Positions 53,119 through 64,000 of a DNA stretch of 64,000 bases are shown here, one piece after another. The translations under genes were made by a program, and so were the position numbers. The notes beneath the pieces were generated by a model. It did no database searches. It was not told the origin of the DNA and was given only the letters and a program-made list of their open reading frames with translations. Origin of the DNA: Linyphia triangularis (Eukaryota; Arthropoda; Arachnida; Araneae; Linyphiidae); NCBI GenBank assembly GCA_963978545.1, contig OZ021723.1:6968124-7032123 (forward strand). Reading direction: 5' to 3'. The stretch's first letter is position 1, and the number at the start of each line of letters is the position of its first letter.

Positions 53119-53325
53119 ACCTAATTTGTTAATTTTGGTTTTCTATAAAGAGAGTAAAAGGAATCGTCACAATACACACCATCCACAAGTAATTTATAAG
53201 TAAGTCTGATGAGAAGGCATAGTGTGGAAATCTGATTGATAATAGTAAACATAATTTTAAAATTAACGGCATAAGACAAAAATGAATGTATGGGAATATG
53301 ATTACTATTAATATGATTAGAATTA

Positions 53326-53610
53326 TAAAGGCCAGTGGCTCAGTGGTAGCGCATTGCGCTTCCCCGCCACAGGTCCACGATCCGATCCCCGGATTGGGCA
53401 AGGTTGACTTAGGCTTTCATCCCTTTAGTGGGTCGATTAAATGAGTACCAAGCATGCTTGGGAACTAAATACTGGGGGTTCCACGTCAGACTGCCCATCT
53501 GACCGGGACATTGCTGTATGGCACTCCAAGCCCATGGTCAAGTAAGCTGGATTGGGCGCAGCAGACTAAAGCTCCCCACGGGGATGTTACGCCACTTAGT
53601 TTAGTTTAGT
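53326..53610 (+). mobile_element. tRNA-derived SINE with 9-bp target duplication
   Basis: The tRNA-like head 'gccagtggctcagtggtagc' carries box A, and 'gatccgatcccc' is box B-like. The body continues for about 200 bp and ends in a (TTTAG)n tail. TTAGAATTA flanks it at 53317-53325 and 53611-53619. It is a different family from the SINEs at 2974 and 39190. It lies in the olfactomedin intron. Confidence 0.85.
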
Positions 53611-54177
53611 TTAGAATTAGGTTTATAACATTATTCCGGTTGACATATAAATAAAAAGTTTAAATATGGTTAACTATAAGTGTATGGAAGTAGAATACAG
53701 TTTATGAACAAAGGAGAGATTTTAAGTTGTTCTGATATCCAAACTATTAGAGAGATTATTAATAGGAATGATTCTGTACCTCAAAAAAGAAACGAGTTCA
53801 ACTCAGAATTTTTTTTTTTTATTTTTTATTTTTTTTTTTTTATTATTATTATTATTATATAAAACTTTTTTTTTTTTTTTTTACATCATCAGAACTCACA
53901 AAAAAATCATGAACATTTAGCTAAAATTATCTTAGAATATAGGAATATATTCAAATGAGTATTCAGTTTTATGGGTCATCCTCTAAAGTTTCCCAATGAA
54001 AAATTCCCGCATTTTTTAAAAACGAGTGAAATTAGTTTATATTTACAAATAATTTCTCTCTTATTCCAAATATTTAAACAAAAGTTCTTTAAAAAAAAAT
54101 TAGTTATTTAAATGGTAAGAAAAAGAAATGCTCCAAAACCGAGCCAAAACAAATCCGATCAAAGCACTAAACAAATT

Positions 54178-54355
54178 ATGTGACGTCAAAGCTTCCTTCC
54201 GTTTCTATGGTATCGTGAGGTTTCTGCCAAATAGTTGACGTTGGTAGACCATGGCCATATCCCGTACAGGTTCGGGCGATTTGCGAGAATTTTGAAAAAC
54301 TGGTTTCTGCTGCCGCATTTCAAGCCAAGATGTTTGGGAAGTCTTGACGTCACAT
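54178..54355. mobile_element. Candidate 178-bp MITE
   Basis: The ends are 'atgtgacgtcaaagcttcc' and, inverted, 'atgtgacgtcaagacttcc'. It is GC-richer than its surroundings. The minus-strand frames at 54186-54521 and 54205-54399 overlap it and lack any known domain. Confidence 0.6.
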
Positions 54356-55103
54356 TCAATTTGAGCCGAATGAATCGTTTTCTCAGCAACGTGTAACAAG
54401 GGAACTTTGATTGCAAATTTAAAAAAAAGAAAAACCGCATTGAGTATAAGTTTTTATGTTTATGGCTTTTCGAAACATTTAGAATTGAATAAAAAAATAA
54501 AAAATAAGCGAGAATTGTCAATTGTTATTTAGGTTCGCTTGATTCTGAAGCACATAATTATTGATTATATTCAATCTAGAATTTAGAAAATCAGTAAAAA
54601 ATGATGCGCAGTGCTTATATCATTATTAAACACACATATAATATAAATTGATAAACTATGTATAATTCAAGGTTTAACTTTGTATTTTATAAAAAAACCT
54701 TCAAAATAGAGATGTTTCTAAACCAGAAAACAATCCTAGGTGTATTGATACACACATGGAAAAAATATCAAAAATTTAAGTTCTGTTAAACATGATCATT
54801 TTTGCATTTTCATTTAAAGTCAGCTAGATGGTAGTAATGTATCGTTAATATTCAAATGCATTTTACACTGAACTTTGTTTTTTATATTTGTGACTCAGAA
54901 AAAGTGCCACGACTTTTTTCCATATGAACTTAGAATTCTAACTCTTTCTGTCAAATGCACTCAATATTATACTGAATAAAATTATGAAGTTTAAAAAATT
55001 GTGAACAATTATGTTTTGATAACTAAATTCTTTTTCTGTTACAAAGCGTTTTATAGAAATAAAAATGAGAATTTTCCCCAAAAATGTCCTTCTGCCTTGC
55101 ATA

Positions 55104-55140
<37 letters not shown>

Positions 55141-55774
55141 ATTGGAACTAGATTTATAATTAAACTAACTAAAAATTATAATTGCTTACACCACACTTGA
55201 ATTATAACAAATTATGATTTTTCTAAGCTGTAAATGAGAAAAAGAAATAGACTTTAAAAATTGAAAATATTCAATTTTTAAAATAAATTTTTAGTAAATT
55301 AAATTCCTAATTGTAGAATATTGCTCATAGTAGAATACTATATAAGTATACTAAGTTAAATTTTCTCCAATAAAAAATAACAAGATTATATCTTAAACAG
55401 TTAATAGAGATTGTAAAAATAAATTAAATTCATTTACAAAATAATAAGATTTAATGGTTGGTATATATTAAAATTCAAATTAAAAAAAAACAAAAACTTA
55501 TGGAATAAGTGTTATATTGTACATAGGAAATATCACAACATTATTCAAGATCTACTCGAAAGCCTTACAGAGAAAAACTTCCTAATAACAACTGAATTAA
55601 ATGATGAAAGGCTCTTGAAAGGTATTTCAAAGAGAACTGCATAGGCAGAAATTCTGAACTACACTCATTCAGAAACCCTAGAGTCTCGTATAGACAAATA
55701 GAGGCTTTTTACTTTCAATTACTCATGTGTATACATAGAGTAATGAAAGTATAGTATTCGGTAAAATTTCCTGC
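54356..55774. other. AT-rich intron sequence
   Basis: It includes a T-run at 55109-55136. I see no exon or bounded element. Confidence 0.5.
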
Positions 55775-56395
55775 AATTTTCCACGTTTTGGAACATTCTG
55801 ATTTTAAGAAGGTGATATAGAAAAAACGTCTGCCTGTGTGTCTGTGAGTCTCTCTCTGTGTGTGTACGTGGTCAGCATAACTCCGGAACAAATTGACCTA
55901 TGATGTTAAAATTTGATTTGCAGGTTGGCGATGGCACAGGGACCTTACCAATAAGGTTTTCGTCAAAATCGTGCATACCCATACGGTAGCTGCCATTGAA
56001 AAAACCATGTTTTTTATTAATTGCCAAAAAAACGGCTCGAACGATTTTATTCAAAATCGCTATGGTAATGCATCTTAAGGTGTTCTGAACATCCCCACCT
56101 TCGAAATTCCCGTAAAAATACTTTAATGAAGTAAAAAGTTGAAAAACGAACGCCTTTAACACAGAATTATCTGTCCTTGAGCATACTTAATCAACGACCG
56201 TTTTTTCTTCTTTCTTCAGTTTCACTTATAAGAAAGGATAATATAAGAATAATCGCAAAAAATCTTACCAAACTGGCAATTTTTGCTAAATGAATGATGA
56301 AAATATAAAAGCGGTAAATCACACAAATCCACGTCAGTATTATAGTGTAATTGAAAGTTGTGCGATGTTCCACACCTTTAGTTTTAATATACATG
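55775..56395 (+). repeat. Interspersed repeat R6, longest copy
   Basis: The first part matches 20402-20735 (inverted) and the second part matches 29132-29480 (direct), so this copy links the two. It carries TG-rich 'gtctgcctgtgtgtctgtga' near its start and an uninterrupted CTTTAATG at about 56121, the site the hAT element used in the other copy. The frame 55872-56162 on the minus strand is a by-product. Confidence 0.7.
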
Positions 56396-56485
56396 GTGTG
56401 TTGGCATTTGTTTTAAACAACTTTGAGAAGGCATATTTTGGAAAAAGATTTTACAAATGACTCCATCTCTAGTCAGGATATGTAC

Positions 56486-57026
56486 TCGAGGTCGGAAATA
56501 TCGATCAAAATAAATATCGATACTATATCGTTGCTAAGAAAAAATTATTGATAAAATATCGATATATCGATACATGATTTTTTTAAATTTGATTTTCAAT
56601 TTTGCTAGAAAAAGTTTTTCGGGGCAAATTTTTACTTTTCATGATTGCTTTTTTGTAAGGTGACTACTTTTTCAACTGAAATGGATCTATTACAAAAAAA
56701 AAGAAGTTATATTTTCGCTTAATTGGTGCAGTGATTTTAAGAAAAATTTAGATAATTTTCAATAGTTTTTAAGTGTATGGAAAATATTGAATATTGGTGC
56801 CGTTTTACTGTCTCTCAGCCAAGTTCAAACATTAGTTTTGAAGTTTTTGAAAAGGAAATAAATAAAATCGAAAAAACACATGGAACTACAAAACAATCAT
56901 CAAAAAACTCAAAATGTTTGAAAATATCGATATATCGGTGATTTTTATCGATATTTTTAATATCGATATTTTTTTTAGAAATATCGATAAAAATATTGTC
57001 TTATCGATTTATCGCCGACACCTCTA
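56486..57026. mobile_element. hAT MITE, copy 1
   Basis: The ends are 'tcgaggtcgg' and, inverted, 'tagaggtgtcgg', with repeated 'atatcgat' motifs. Both sides carry ATATGTAC (56478-56485 and 57027-57034), a perfect 8-bp target duplication. It is non-coding, in the olfactomedin intron. Confidence 0.9.
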
Positions 57027-57296
57027 ATATGTACCACTGAGCTATCAATCGGACCACTTAGTTAAGACAGTTAATAACAAAAATTATAAATGAAATTAAA
57101 AATTTGTTAAGGAGTTGAGATGAGACGTCAAAAAATAATGATGTTTATAAATCAGTCTGAAAAGTAGGCAAGTACTTTAAAATTAACATTTAAAAAATTG
57201 AAGTAGACCTTGTGTAACGGAATGAACAATGGGGATACTGATTATGAAAGTGTAATGAAAAACTTCCAATTACAAAACAATTGTAGTGTTACTTAC

Positions 57297-57377
57297 TATC
57301 TTTCCTTGGACTTGGTGGTACCAATCCACTTGTGTTAGTGACAGCCACACTCAGAACTCTTGAAACGTCCAATGCTC
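57297..57377 (-). CDS. Upstream 81-base exon of the olfactomedin gene
   Basis: On the minus strand 'ccttttccttcag' precedes and GTAAGTAAC follows an 81-base open block. Only one frame is open: ALDVSRVLSVAVTNTSGLVP then PSPRKD. It begins with two bases of a split codon and ends with one (A). Joined to the terminal exon, which begins AC, this gives Asn, so the junction reads ...SPRKD-N-CMIHQL with no frame problem. Both introns are phase 1. The stretch is Ser/Pro-rich and linker-like, as expected between the upstream part of such a protein and its OLF domain. The intron is about 5.1 kb. The sequence evidence is splice signals and phase only. Confidence 0.62.
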
Positions 57378-57487
57378 CTGAAGGAAAAGGAAGTTCAATT
57401 ATAACAGCGATCTTATTAGTCGACGAGGTAAGCATTTTATTTCAACTTATACGCTACGCAAATGTGGAGAGAAGCATGTGTATCGTC

Positions 57488-57842
57488 TAGAGGTCGGAAA
57501 TATCGAAAAAAATAAATATCGATTATCGTTGGACAGACAAAAATATCGATAAAATATCGATGTATCGATACATGATTTTTTTAAAATTTGATTTTCAATT
57601 TTGCCAGAAACGAAGTTTTATGGGACAAATTTATACTTTTCATGATTGCCTTTTGTAAGGTGACTACTTTTCCAACTGAAATGGATCTATTACAAAAGAA
57701 AAAATTACATTTTCGCTTAACTGACGCAGTAATTTAAGAAAAACTTAGATAATTTTCAATAGCTTTTAATGGCAACGCTGAATAATTAGAATAATATTTT
57801 TACAATGGAAATAATTGAAAAATTAACAAAGCAATGAATGAA

Positions 57843-57917
<75 letters not shown>

Positions 57918-58223
57918 TGTTTTTTTCTAATTTTATTTTAATTTCAAAAGCCAGGGAGTTGCACCCCCCCTATACCTTCCTGTTGACGATGAAGTGTATG
58001 GCAAAATATTGAATATTGGTGCCATTGAGCCAAGTCCAAACTTTAGTTTTGGAGTTTTTGAAAAAGGAATAAAGAAAATCGAAAAAACACATGGAACTAC
58101 AAAACGATCATTAAAAAACTAAAAATGTTTGAAAATATCGACAAATCGGTGACTTTTATCGATATTTTTAATATCGTTATTTTTTTTAAAAATATCGTCT
58201 TATCGATATATCGCCGAACTCTA
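57488..58223. mobile_element. hAT MITE, copy 2, longer form
   Basis: It is the same family as 56486-57026. GTATCGTC flanks it at 57480-57487 and 58224-58231, a perfect 8-bp duplication. It has about 195 bp more interior than copy 1, including a (TA)n tract and 'ccccccctataccttcctg', so copy 1 may be a deletion product or copy 2 may carry an insertion. Confidence 0.9.
57847..57911. repeat. (TA)n microsatellite, 65 bp
   Basis: It is a pure TA repeat near the middle of the hAT MITE. Confidence 0.95.
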
Positions 58224-58231
58224 GTATCGTC

Positions 58232-60079
58232 TCAGATAAAATTACAAATGATACAAACAAGTGCACAGCAACAAATGAAAGGGCTTGTTGAGACAACTAC
58301 TGATACCAAAATTGAAATGGCATTTGTGTTAAGTCAAGCAATAAAAGCTGTAAACCTGTCATACAGCACTTTGAAAGTCTTTATAAGTGTAGTAATCATA
58401 CATAAAATTCAACCAGAAATTACAACCGGAAGGACTTCGAAATACGACCGGAAGGGCTTCGAAATACGACCGGAAGAGTGGTACTCGTCTTAACTCCGTG
58501 GGAAGGTCACATCTTGTCTTCAAATTAAATATAATACATAAGAAAGTGTAACCATTAGTATTTATGAAAAATAAACACTTAAAATCAGTAATGTTTCTGT
58601 ATCATGTGTCGTCGACAATAACAGGGAGATATTTCAATCATTAAATGTCGCCAAATTGTAAATACTTAATCTCAGTACCAAATGTGATAAAAGAGGTATT
58701 TTTGTGACTTACTCATTCAGACTTGCTTAACAATATTGTTAGAAATTGACAGTCATGTTTAAATTTTTTATTGGAGATTAAAATCTTATCCTACGCTCTT
58801 TTTAAAAGAAAAGGTATACTTTATATAAACGTATAATAAACGCTGCAAGTGACTTTTGAAACATCTTATAGTTTTACAAATCACAATTAAGACGGATTTT
58901 GTGCTATTTAAGAAAAATTATGTAAATAACTTTTAATGGTTTCAATTGCACAGCTAATAAACCAAATGACTTTTTTTTTACCTCATAACTTCAATTATTT
59001 AATAAGTAGTGATGTTTTTGGATACATATTAAAACTTAAAGAAATTATAATTTTAATAGCTTTAAATTTTGGAGAGAATGATATAAATAGCATTGAGACT
59101 AAAGCAGTCATAATATTATTCACAAGTACCTTACATTTTATTGTTCGTGATTTTAGAAATTAAATATATACCTTGATTAATAGACTGATACCTATCTCAT
59201 AAACATATACATTATCTGAAATAATCCCAAACAATTATGTTCACATCATTAAACTGCCCATAAATAAGATTAACCTTAAATTTATTTACACGGCATCAAA
59301 ATTAGTTTCATCTGCACCAATAAAAATTATCGACAGACTTCTCGAAATCAACAATTTTTCAACAATATGCAAACCGTCAACTGCGCAATATGAATTTAAT
59401 TAAGGTGAACACCTGATCAGTTTCTTTTTTTTAATAAAAGAGCAATATGTAACAGATATAACTGATACATCCTTTCATTTAAAGCACTTGTAACTTTTAT
59501 CGCTTGCCACTACAGTAAAATGAACAATAAAAGAAGTAAAAGGCTGCAGTAAAATGAACGATGAAGTCACGTCTCGCTATTTAAATTCCAAACCCAAAAT
59601 TACATATCCCTTGTGGGTTTTCAATTTCCCAGAACACTCCAGAAATAAAACAAAATAAAAATCCTTTCATTTTATTTTTCAATGTGCTTTCGTTTATTAA
59701 AAATGTCTCATATTACAATTCGCGATCGCAGCGGTGAAAAGCACCTCAGACTTGGAACCAATTTACGATCCTTTCTTCTTCATTGCTAGGCAACCATTTT
59801 ATTTATTGATTCTTTTTTTCTTTTCGTCTGGGTATTTTAGCAACATGACGATGGTCTTGTACCGGATAAACAGCTTACTGGCATCAGTCAGTAAGGATAT
59901 TTTTTTCTTTTTTTGTTTGGGTCCAAGTGGCCGGATTAACCGTCGAGTAATTCGACGTGAACAAGAAAATCTCATTCTTCTTCATGTCTGCTTATTTATC
60001 GGTCCCTGTGCTACTGCTGTGCTGTTGTAAGGATTGGGCTTTTGCCTTTTCTGCTAGGGGAAGATTGACTTCTTGGCTC
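58232..60079. other. AT-rich sequence, possible further intron
   Basis: I looked for more minus-strand exons of the olfactomedin gene and found none that satisfy splice sites, open frame and phase convincingly. The frames 58125-58493, 58936-59163 and 59734-60030 have no recognised domains. Confidence 0.45.
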
Positions 60080-61020
60080 TGAACATTATTTAAGCATTAG
60101 CGTCCGTCTTCATTTCCTTTGGATCTGAAATAAGTACCTTTGGATAGGGAGACATGCTGCTTTCTTTGGTGTGTGTTTTCGTTACGGAGTGATTTATACT
60201 TTTGAAGTTGGAGTTGAGAGCGATACAGGTGTATCTTTATTAATGTTTTTTCTGAAGAAGAAAAAAAAATAAGATACATTTCCAAATAACAAATTGTGTT
60301 TAATGTCGCATTGCGATGTTGTGCGTAATATAAATTAATTATTCTATTGGTAAGGATAGACGTTTTTGCCCAGGACATTATTTATTAGCCTCCATATTCG
60401 TTTCTGTTGGATTTGGAAGATGTCCATTCGGACTGGACGACATTCTGATTTGTTTGGTGTACACTCTTGTTACGGATAAATTATTGCAGTTGGGGTTAAG
60501 ACCGATACAGGTAAATCTCAATTGTTATCCTGGTGTTATTCTTTCCATCGCAGTAAAAATATATTAATCCAAATAACGAACTGTGTTTTACGCCTCGTGG
60601 CGATGGTGTGAGCATTCTATTGGTAAGGATTGAAGTTTTAACCCTGGGCATTGAGTATTAGCGTACGTCTTTTTCTGTTGGAATTAGAAGAAGAACGGGA
60701 AGACATTCTGCTTTGTTTGGTATATTTTCGTTACGGATAAATTTATGTTATTACAGTCGGGGTTGAGAACGATACAGGTAAATCTCAATTGTTGTCTGGT
60801 GCTATTCTTTCTAATGCAGTAAAAAGATACATTTCCAAATAATACACTGTGTTTCATCTCGCATTGCAATGGCGTGCGAACTATGTATAAATTAGCTATT
60901 ATATTATAAGGAAGGACTTTGTAGCCCTGGACATTGTTTAAGCATTAGCCTCCGTCTTCATTTCCCGTGAATCTGAAATAAGTACCTTTGGATGGGGAAA
61001 CCATCGATATAAATAAACAA
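60080..61020 (+). repeat. Degenerate tandem repeat, about 280-bp unit
   Basis: Units begin near 60081, 60371, 60646 and 60922 with 'cattatttaagcattagcgt' variants, and each contains a 'cgttacggataaatt' motif and 'gagaacgatacaggtaaatc'-like sequence. Divergence is high, so the array is old. The minus-strand frames here are by-products. Confidence 0.75.
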
Positions 61021-64000
61021 CTGGATAGACTGCTTAACGCTGGGAAAATGAAGCCGTTGCCAGATGCCGTTGGTGGGATAAAAAATACGGATTGACGAGG
61101 ATTGAAAATAAAATGTTAGGTTGTACACAGCAGAAATGTCAACCGTAGACCTTTATTAGTAATAATGTGCAAAAAAAAATATATACCCAGCAAACTGAAA
61201 TGTCTTAAAATAAGACACAAAACTGTCTTAAACAAGTGGCACTGTTTTAAGACGTAAAATGGTGTCTTGATCTTTAAGACACTTGAAGTGTCTTAAAATG
61301 GGGTATTTTCAGACGTTTAGACTGTCTGAATTGGGGATATTTTCAGACAGTTGATGTGTCTGAAAGGGTTGTTTATGTTACCTTTCAGATGTTGGGAAGC
61401 TAAAAATACGTATATTTAAATTAAAATGCAATAAATGAGCTTGTGTTAAATAACAAATCTTTATTAAAAGAAAAGTCAAAATTACTGTTTTATTACCATG
61501 TGCACATAACTTTTTGTTGACTATGTTTCACTTTCCTGGTAAATTTAAGCATGGGATTGCAAAACTGCAACACAACTGTTAATAATAGGCACACAACTAT
61601 TAATATATCCAAGCAAGGGATTTAGGACTTAATGTAAATATATGTATTGAGATAATGGACATTGTATTGTGGCTGAATCTTAAATAGAAAAGGTTTGACT
61701 TCCAAGATTGTATCACAGTTTTAAGTTGCTTTTTACAAGTCAATTTTAACATCAAATAACAAGCGTGATGTAAACACTTATAGTAGTTGGCAAGTCTAAG
61801 ATACATTATGTGGCAACATAAACTTATTTTAATGATGAATCAAGCAGTAATAATCTAATTATTCCCCATCTGGGAATTTAACTTGTTTATAACATTTCCC
61901 TATAATAACACTACCTAATAACAATGGTTATAACACTGCAATGCTTCAATTATTGTCGAATAGTTGAAGCAGATATAGGACTTTAAAAAGAAAAACATTA
62001 AAAGATAAACAATTAAAACAGAAGGCATTAGAAGTATTTGTAAAGAGACGCTTCAGAATATGGAGATAAGAGTATATTAAATTTGAAAAGTATGCAAGTT
62101 GCGCAAAAAATTTTATGTTTCTGAAAACGTCAGTTTTCCAAATTTTTGTATGCTTGTAAAAAAATATGCCAGATATACAGTTGAAATTTGTTATTATGAT
62201 TAAATAACATATTAAGTGCATACTGAAACTAAAATAATATTAAAATTCCAGTAATTTGTGGATGGGACCTTTTTACAACAATTTTCCCTGTCGCTGCGAC
62301 TTTTCTTTAATCGTTGAGAAGCTAAAGAGAGGGCATTTAAAAAACCTAAAAAAATGTAAGAAAAGGGGGGGGGGGGAGGGAATTAAAAAAAAAGGAATTT
62401 GAGATATCTGTAAAAATGGCTGCTTCAAAATACAGAGTTGAAGCACATTAAATTTGGAAAACATGCAAGTTATTAAAACTTTTAGTTCTTTCACGTTTTC
62501 TCAAAACGTTGATTTTCCAACTTTTGGTATGCTCATATAAAAGACTATGCAAAATATAGAATTGAATTTTTTTATGGCAATTATATAACATCTGAAGTAC
62601 ATATTAAACAAAAATATTATTCAAATCTATGCAATTTAGTTTTTAATTATTATTAAAAAATTGCAAATTTTCATACGCTCAACTAATTACCACATAAAAA
62701 AACTTTTTATTATTATTTTGAGAAAGATGATATTTAATGCAGTATATAGACATTTCGAAGAAATAATAAGCAAAAAAAACTTTTTTTTTAGTTTTAAGAA
62801 GCTTCCTCTACGAACGTAACCAAATTCAACTCATTGCAGATTGTTTTTTTAATCAAGTTTTAAATAAGTGATTATTATTAAATTATTAGCCTATTATTAT
62901 AAACTTTTTTCTAAAATACAATTTTAAAAAGGTTTGAACAACATATGTAAAAAAAATTTCTTCATTTTGACCAATATTCAATTTATTTCAAAGGCGTTGA
63001 TTTTTCTGATTTTAATGCTGTCATCGAGTATCTAGTCCCCATAATATGCAGGTCATATCATAAATATCCTCAGATGTAATAATATGGAACACATAAGATC
63101 ATTCATGAAATAAAATTAAAGGACACAATAAATTTTATCCAAATTGTATCAAATCATGCTAAATATATTTTCAAAATCATTAGTACTTGTAATATGCAAC
63201 AAAACCAATAAAAATGTAATTGAATGTTAAAAACAGAAAATTTAGAATTCTGTGAGGGTCATTTAGAAATCGATCAATTAAAATTTACTGTAGTAAAAAC
63301 ACTGAAAATAAGATAAATAATAATACATAAACCAACTTTTTCACTAGGAATGAAGCCGTTGTGCATATCAAAATAATCATTTCTGAGTTTGAGCAATTGA
63401 TTGTCAAGTCACTTAAATACTATTCTACTTGTACATGTATATATTATTGTGAACAAATGCTTTTTAATGCTGATCAAAACATTTCACTACTTCAAGCACA
63501 TAATTATTTCAAGTTTGAATACTGTTGTCATTAATATCTCTCGGTGTTCAATTTATGTTTTTGATGACATAGTACTTACTCTCATATCATGCAATCAAAG
63601 AGTACTGCTCCAACAGCTTGGCAACGATGCTCAGTTTGGATATGTTGCTAAGTGCTATGGAGTATGAAGTAATAGTATTAAAGGGCAATTAGAACATAGT
63701 GTATGCCGTTTGTCCATGATTCAGCAGTGGTAGCAATTCTAGAAGAGGCAAGCGATACCAACACTTCTGATCACACTTTTATTGCATCAAATTAATGAGG
63801 AATATTTTCCCTATAACCCCCAATTGAATATTAAAAAAAAGAAAAAAAAAACACTCAAGACACATTTGGGTATGTGAGAAAACTCTGGCAACAATATTTG
63901 ATACTTTTCCGTTAGACAGGTACCAAAAACCGTTAAGTCGGCATAGTTATTGCCAAGCTGAAATGTTTACACGAAAATAATATTTTGATCTAGTGAACTT
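61021..64000. other. AT-rich sequence
   Basis: At 61197-61375 there are short repeats of 'tgtcttaaaat' and 'tcagacagt'. A G-run lies at 62365-62379. The interval 63560-63800 is slightly protein-like in short frames on both strands, but none has acceptable splice sites and phase. No gene is called. Confidence 0.45.

Noticed and set aside
59800..59975. Minus-strand frame starting MRFSCSRRITRRL with a donor-like GCCA|GTAAGC
   Set aside because: It is phase-compatible with the 81-base exon, but it is lysine-rich low-complexity sequence with no recognised domain and a weak donor.
63575..63670. Possible minus-strand exon ending in GAGA|GTAAGTACT
   Set aside because: All three frames hit a stop just before the donor.

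Overview
This is a repeat-dominated, AT-rich stretch of an animal nuclear genome, most probably an arthropod and plausibly a spider. The evidence is the density of Tc1, hAT, Helitron, LTR and tRNA-SINE insertions, poly(A)/(TA)n tracts, and one split gene with a 5 kb intron. The arthropod or spider assignment is inference from repeat style and from one olfactomedin-type gene; nothing in the window proves it.

Only one host gene is well supported. It lies on the minus strand at about 51.38-57.38 kb. A GC-rich terminal exon (51408-52201) encodes a C-terminal olfactomedin (OLF) domain and is followed by a stop codon and an AATAAA signal. An 81-base exon (57297-57377) with strong splice sites joins it in the same phase. 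Earlier exons must lie beyond 57.4 kb or outside the window; I could not identify them.

Layout: 1-10 kb holds a Helitron-like element, a TIR element containing tRNA-SINE sequence, a 181-bp satellite, two other interspersed repeats, a long-TIR element, a (TA)n tract and two more TIR elements. 10.5-12.6 kb is a 27-bp minisatellite with a 189-bp higher-order period. 13-23 kb has short TIR elements, AT-rich tandem repeats and a second Helitron. 23.2-25.1 kb is a tandem array of units of about 460 bp separated by T-tracts. 26.4-32.1 kb holds a large inverted repeat split by a foldback MITE, a decayed hAT transposon, LTRs and a LINE remnant. 32.4 kb is a pentanucleotide array. 33.8 kb is a third Helitron. 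36.5-46.7 kb is a nest of insertions: long inverted-repeat elements, a 666-bp (TA)n tract, a nearly intact Tc1-like transposon with one stop codon, foldback MITEs, a tandem tRNA-SINE array and LTRs. 48.2-58.2 kb carries the olfactomedin gene and further MITEs, including two hAT MITEs with perfect 8-bp target duplications. 58-64 kb is mostly unassigned AT-rich sequence with one degenerate tandem repeat.

Most of the long open frames in the window are by-products of tandem repeats (TA, 27-bp, pentanucleotide) or of palindromic MITEs and are not annotated as genes. I found no operon, CRISPR, prophage or other unusual multi-gene system. The interesting content is transposon nesting, empty-site comparisons inside the window, and arm amplification of a foldback element.
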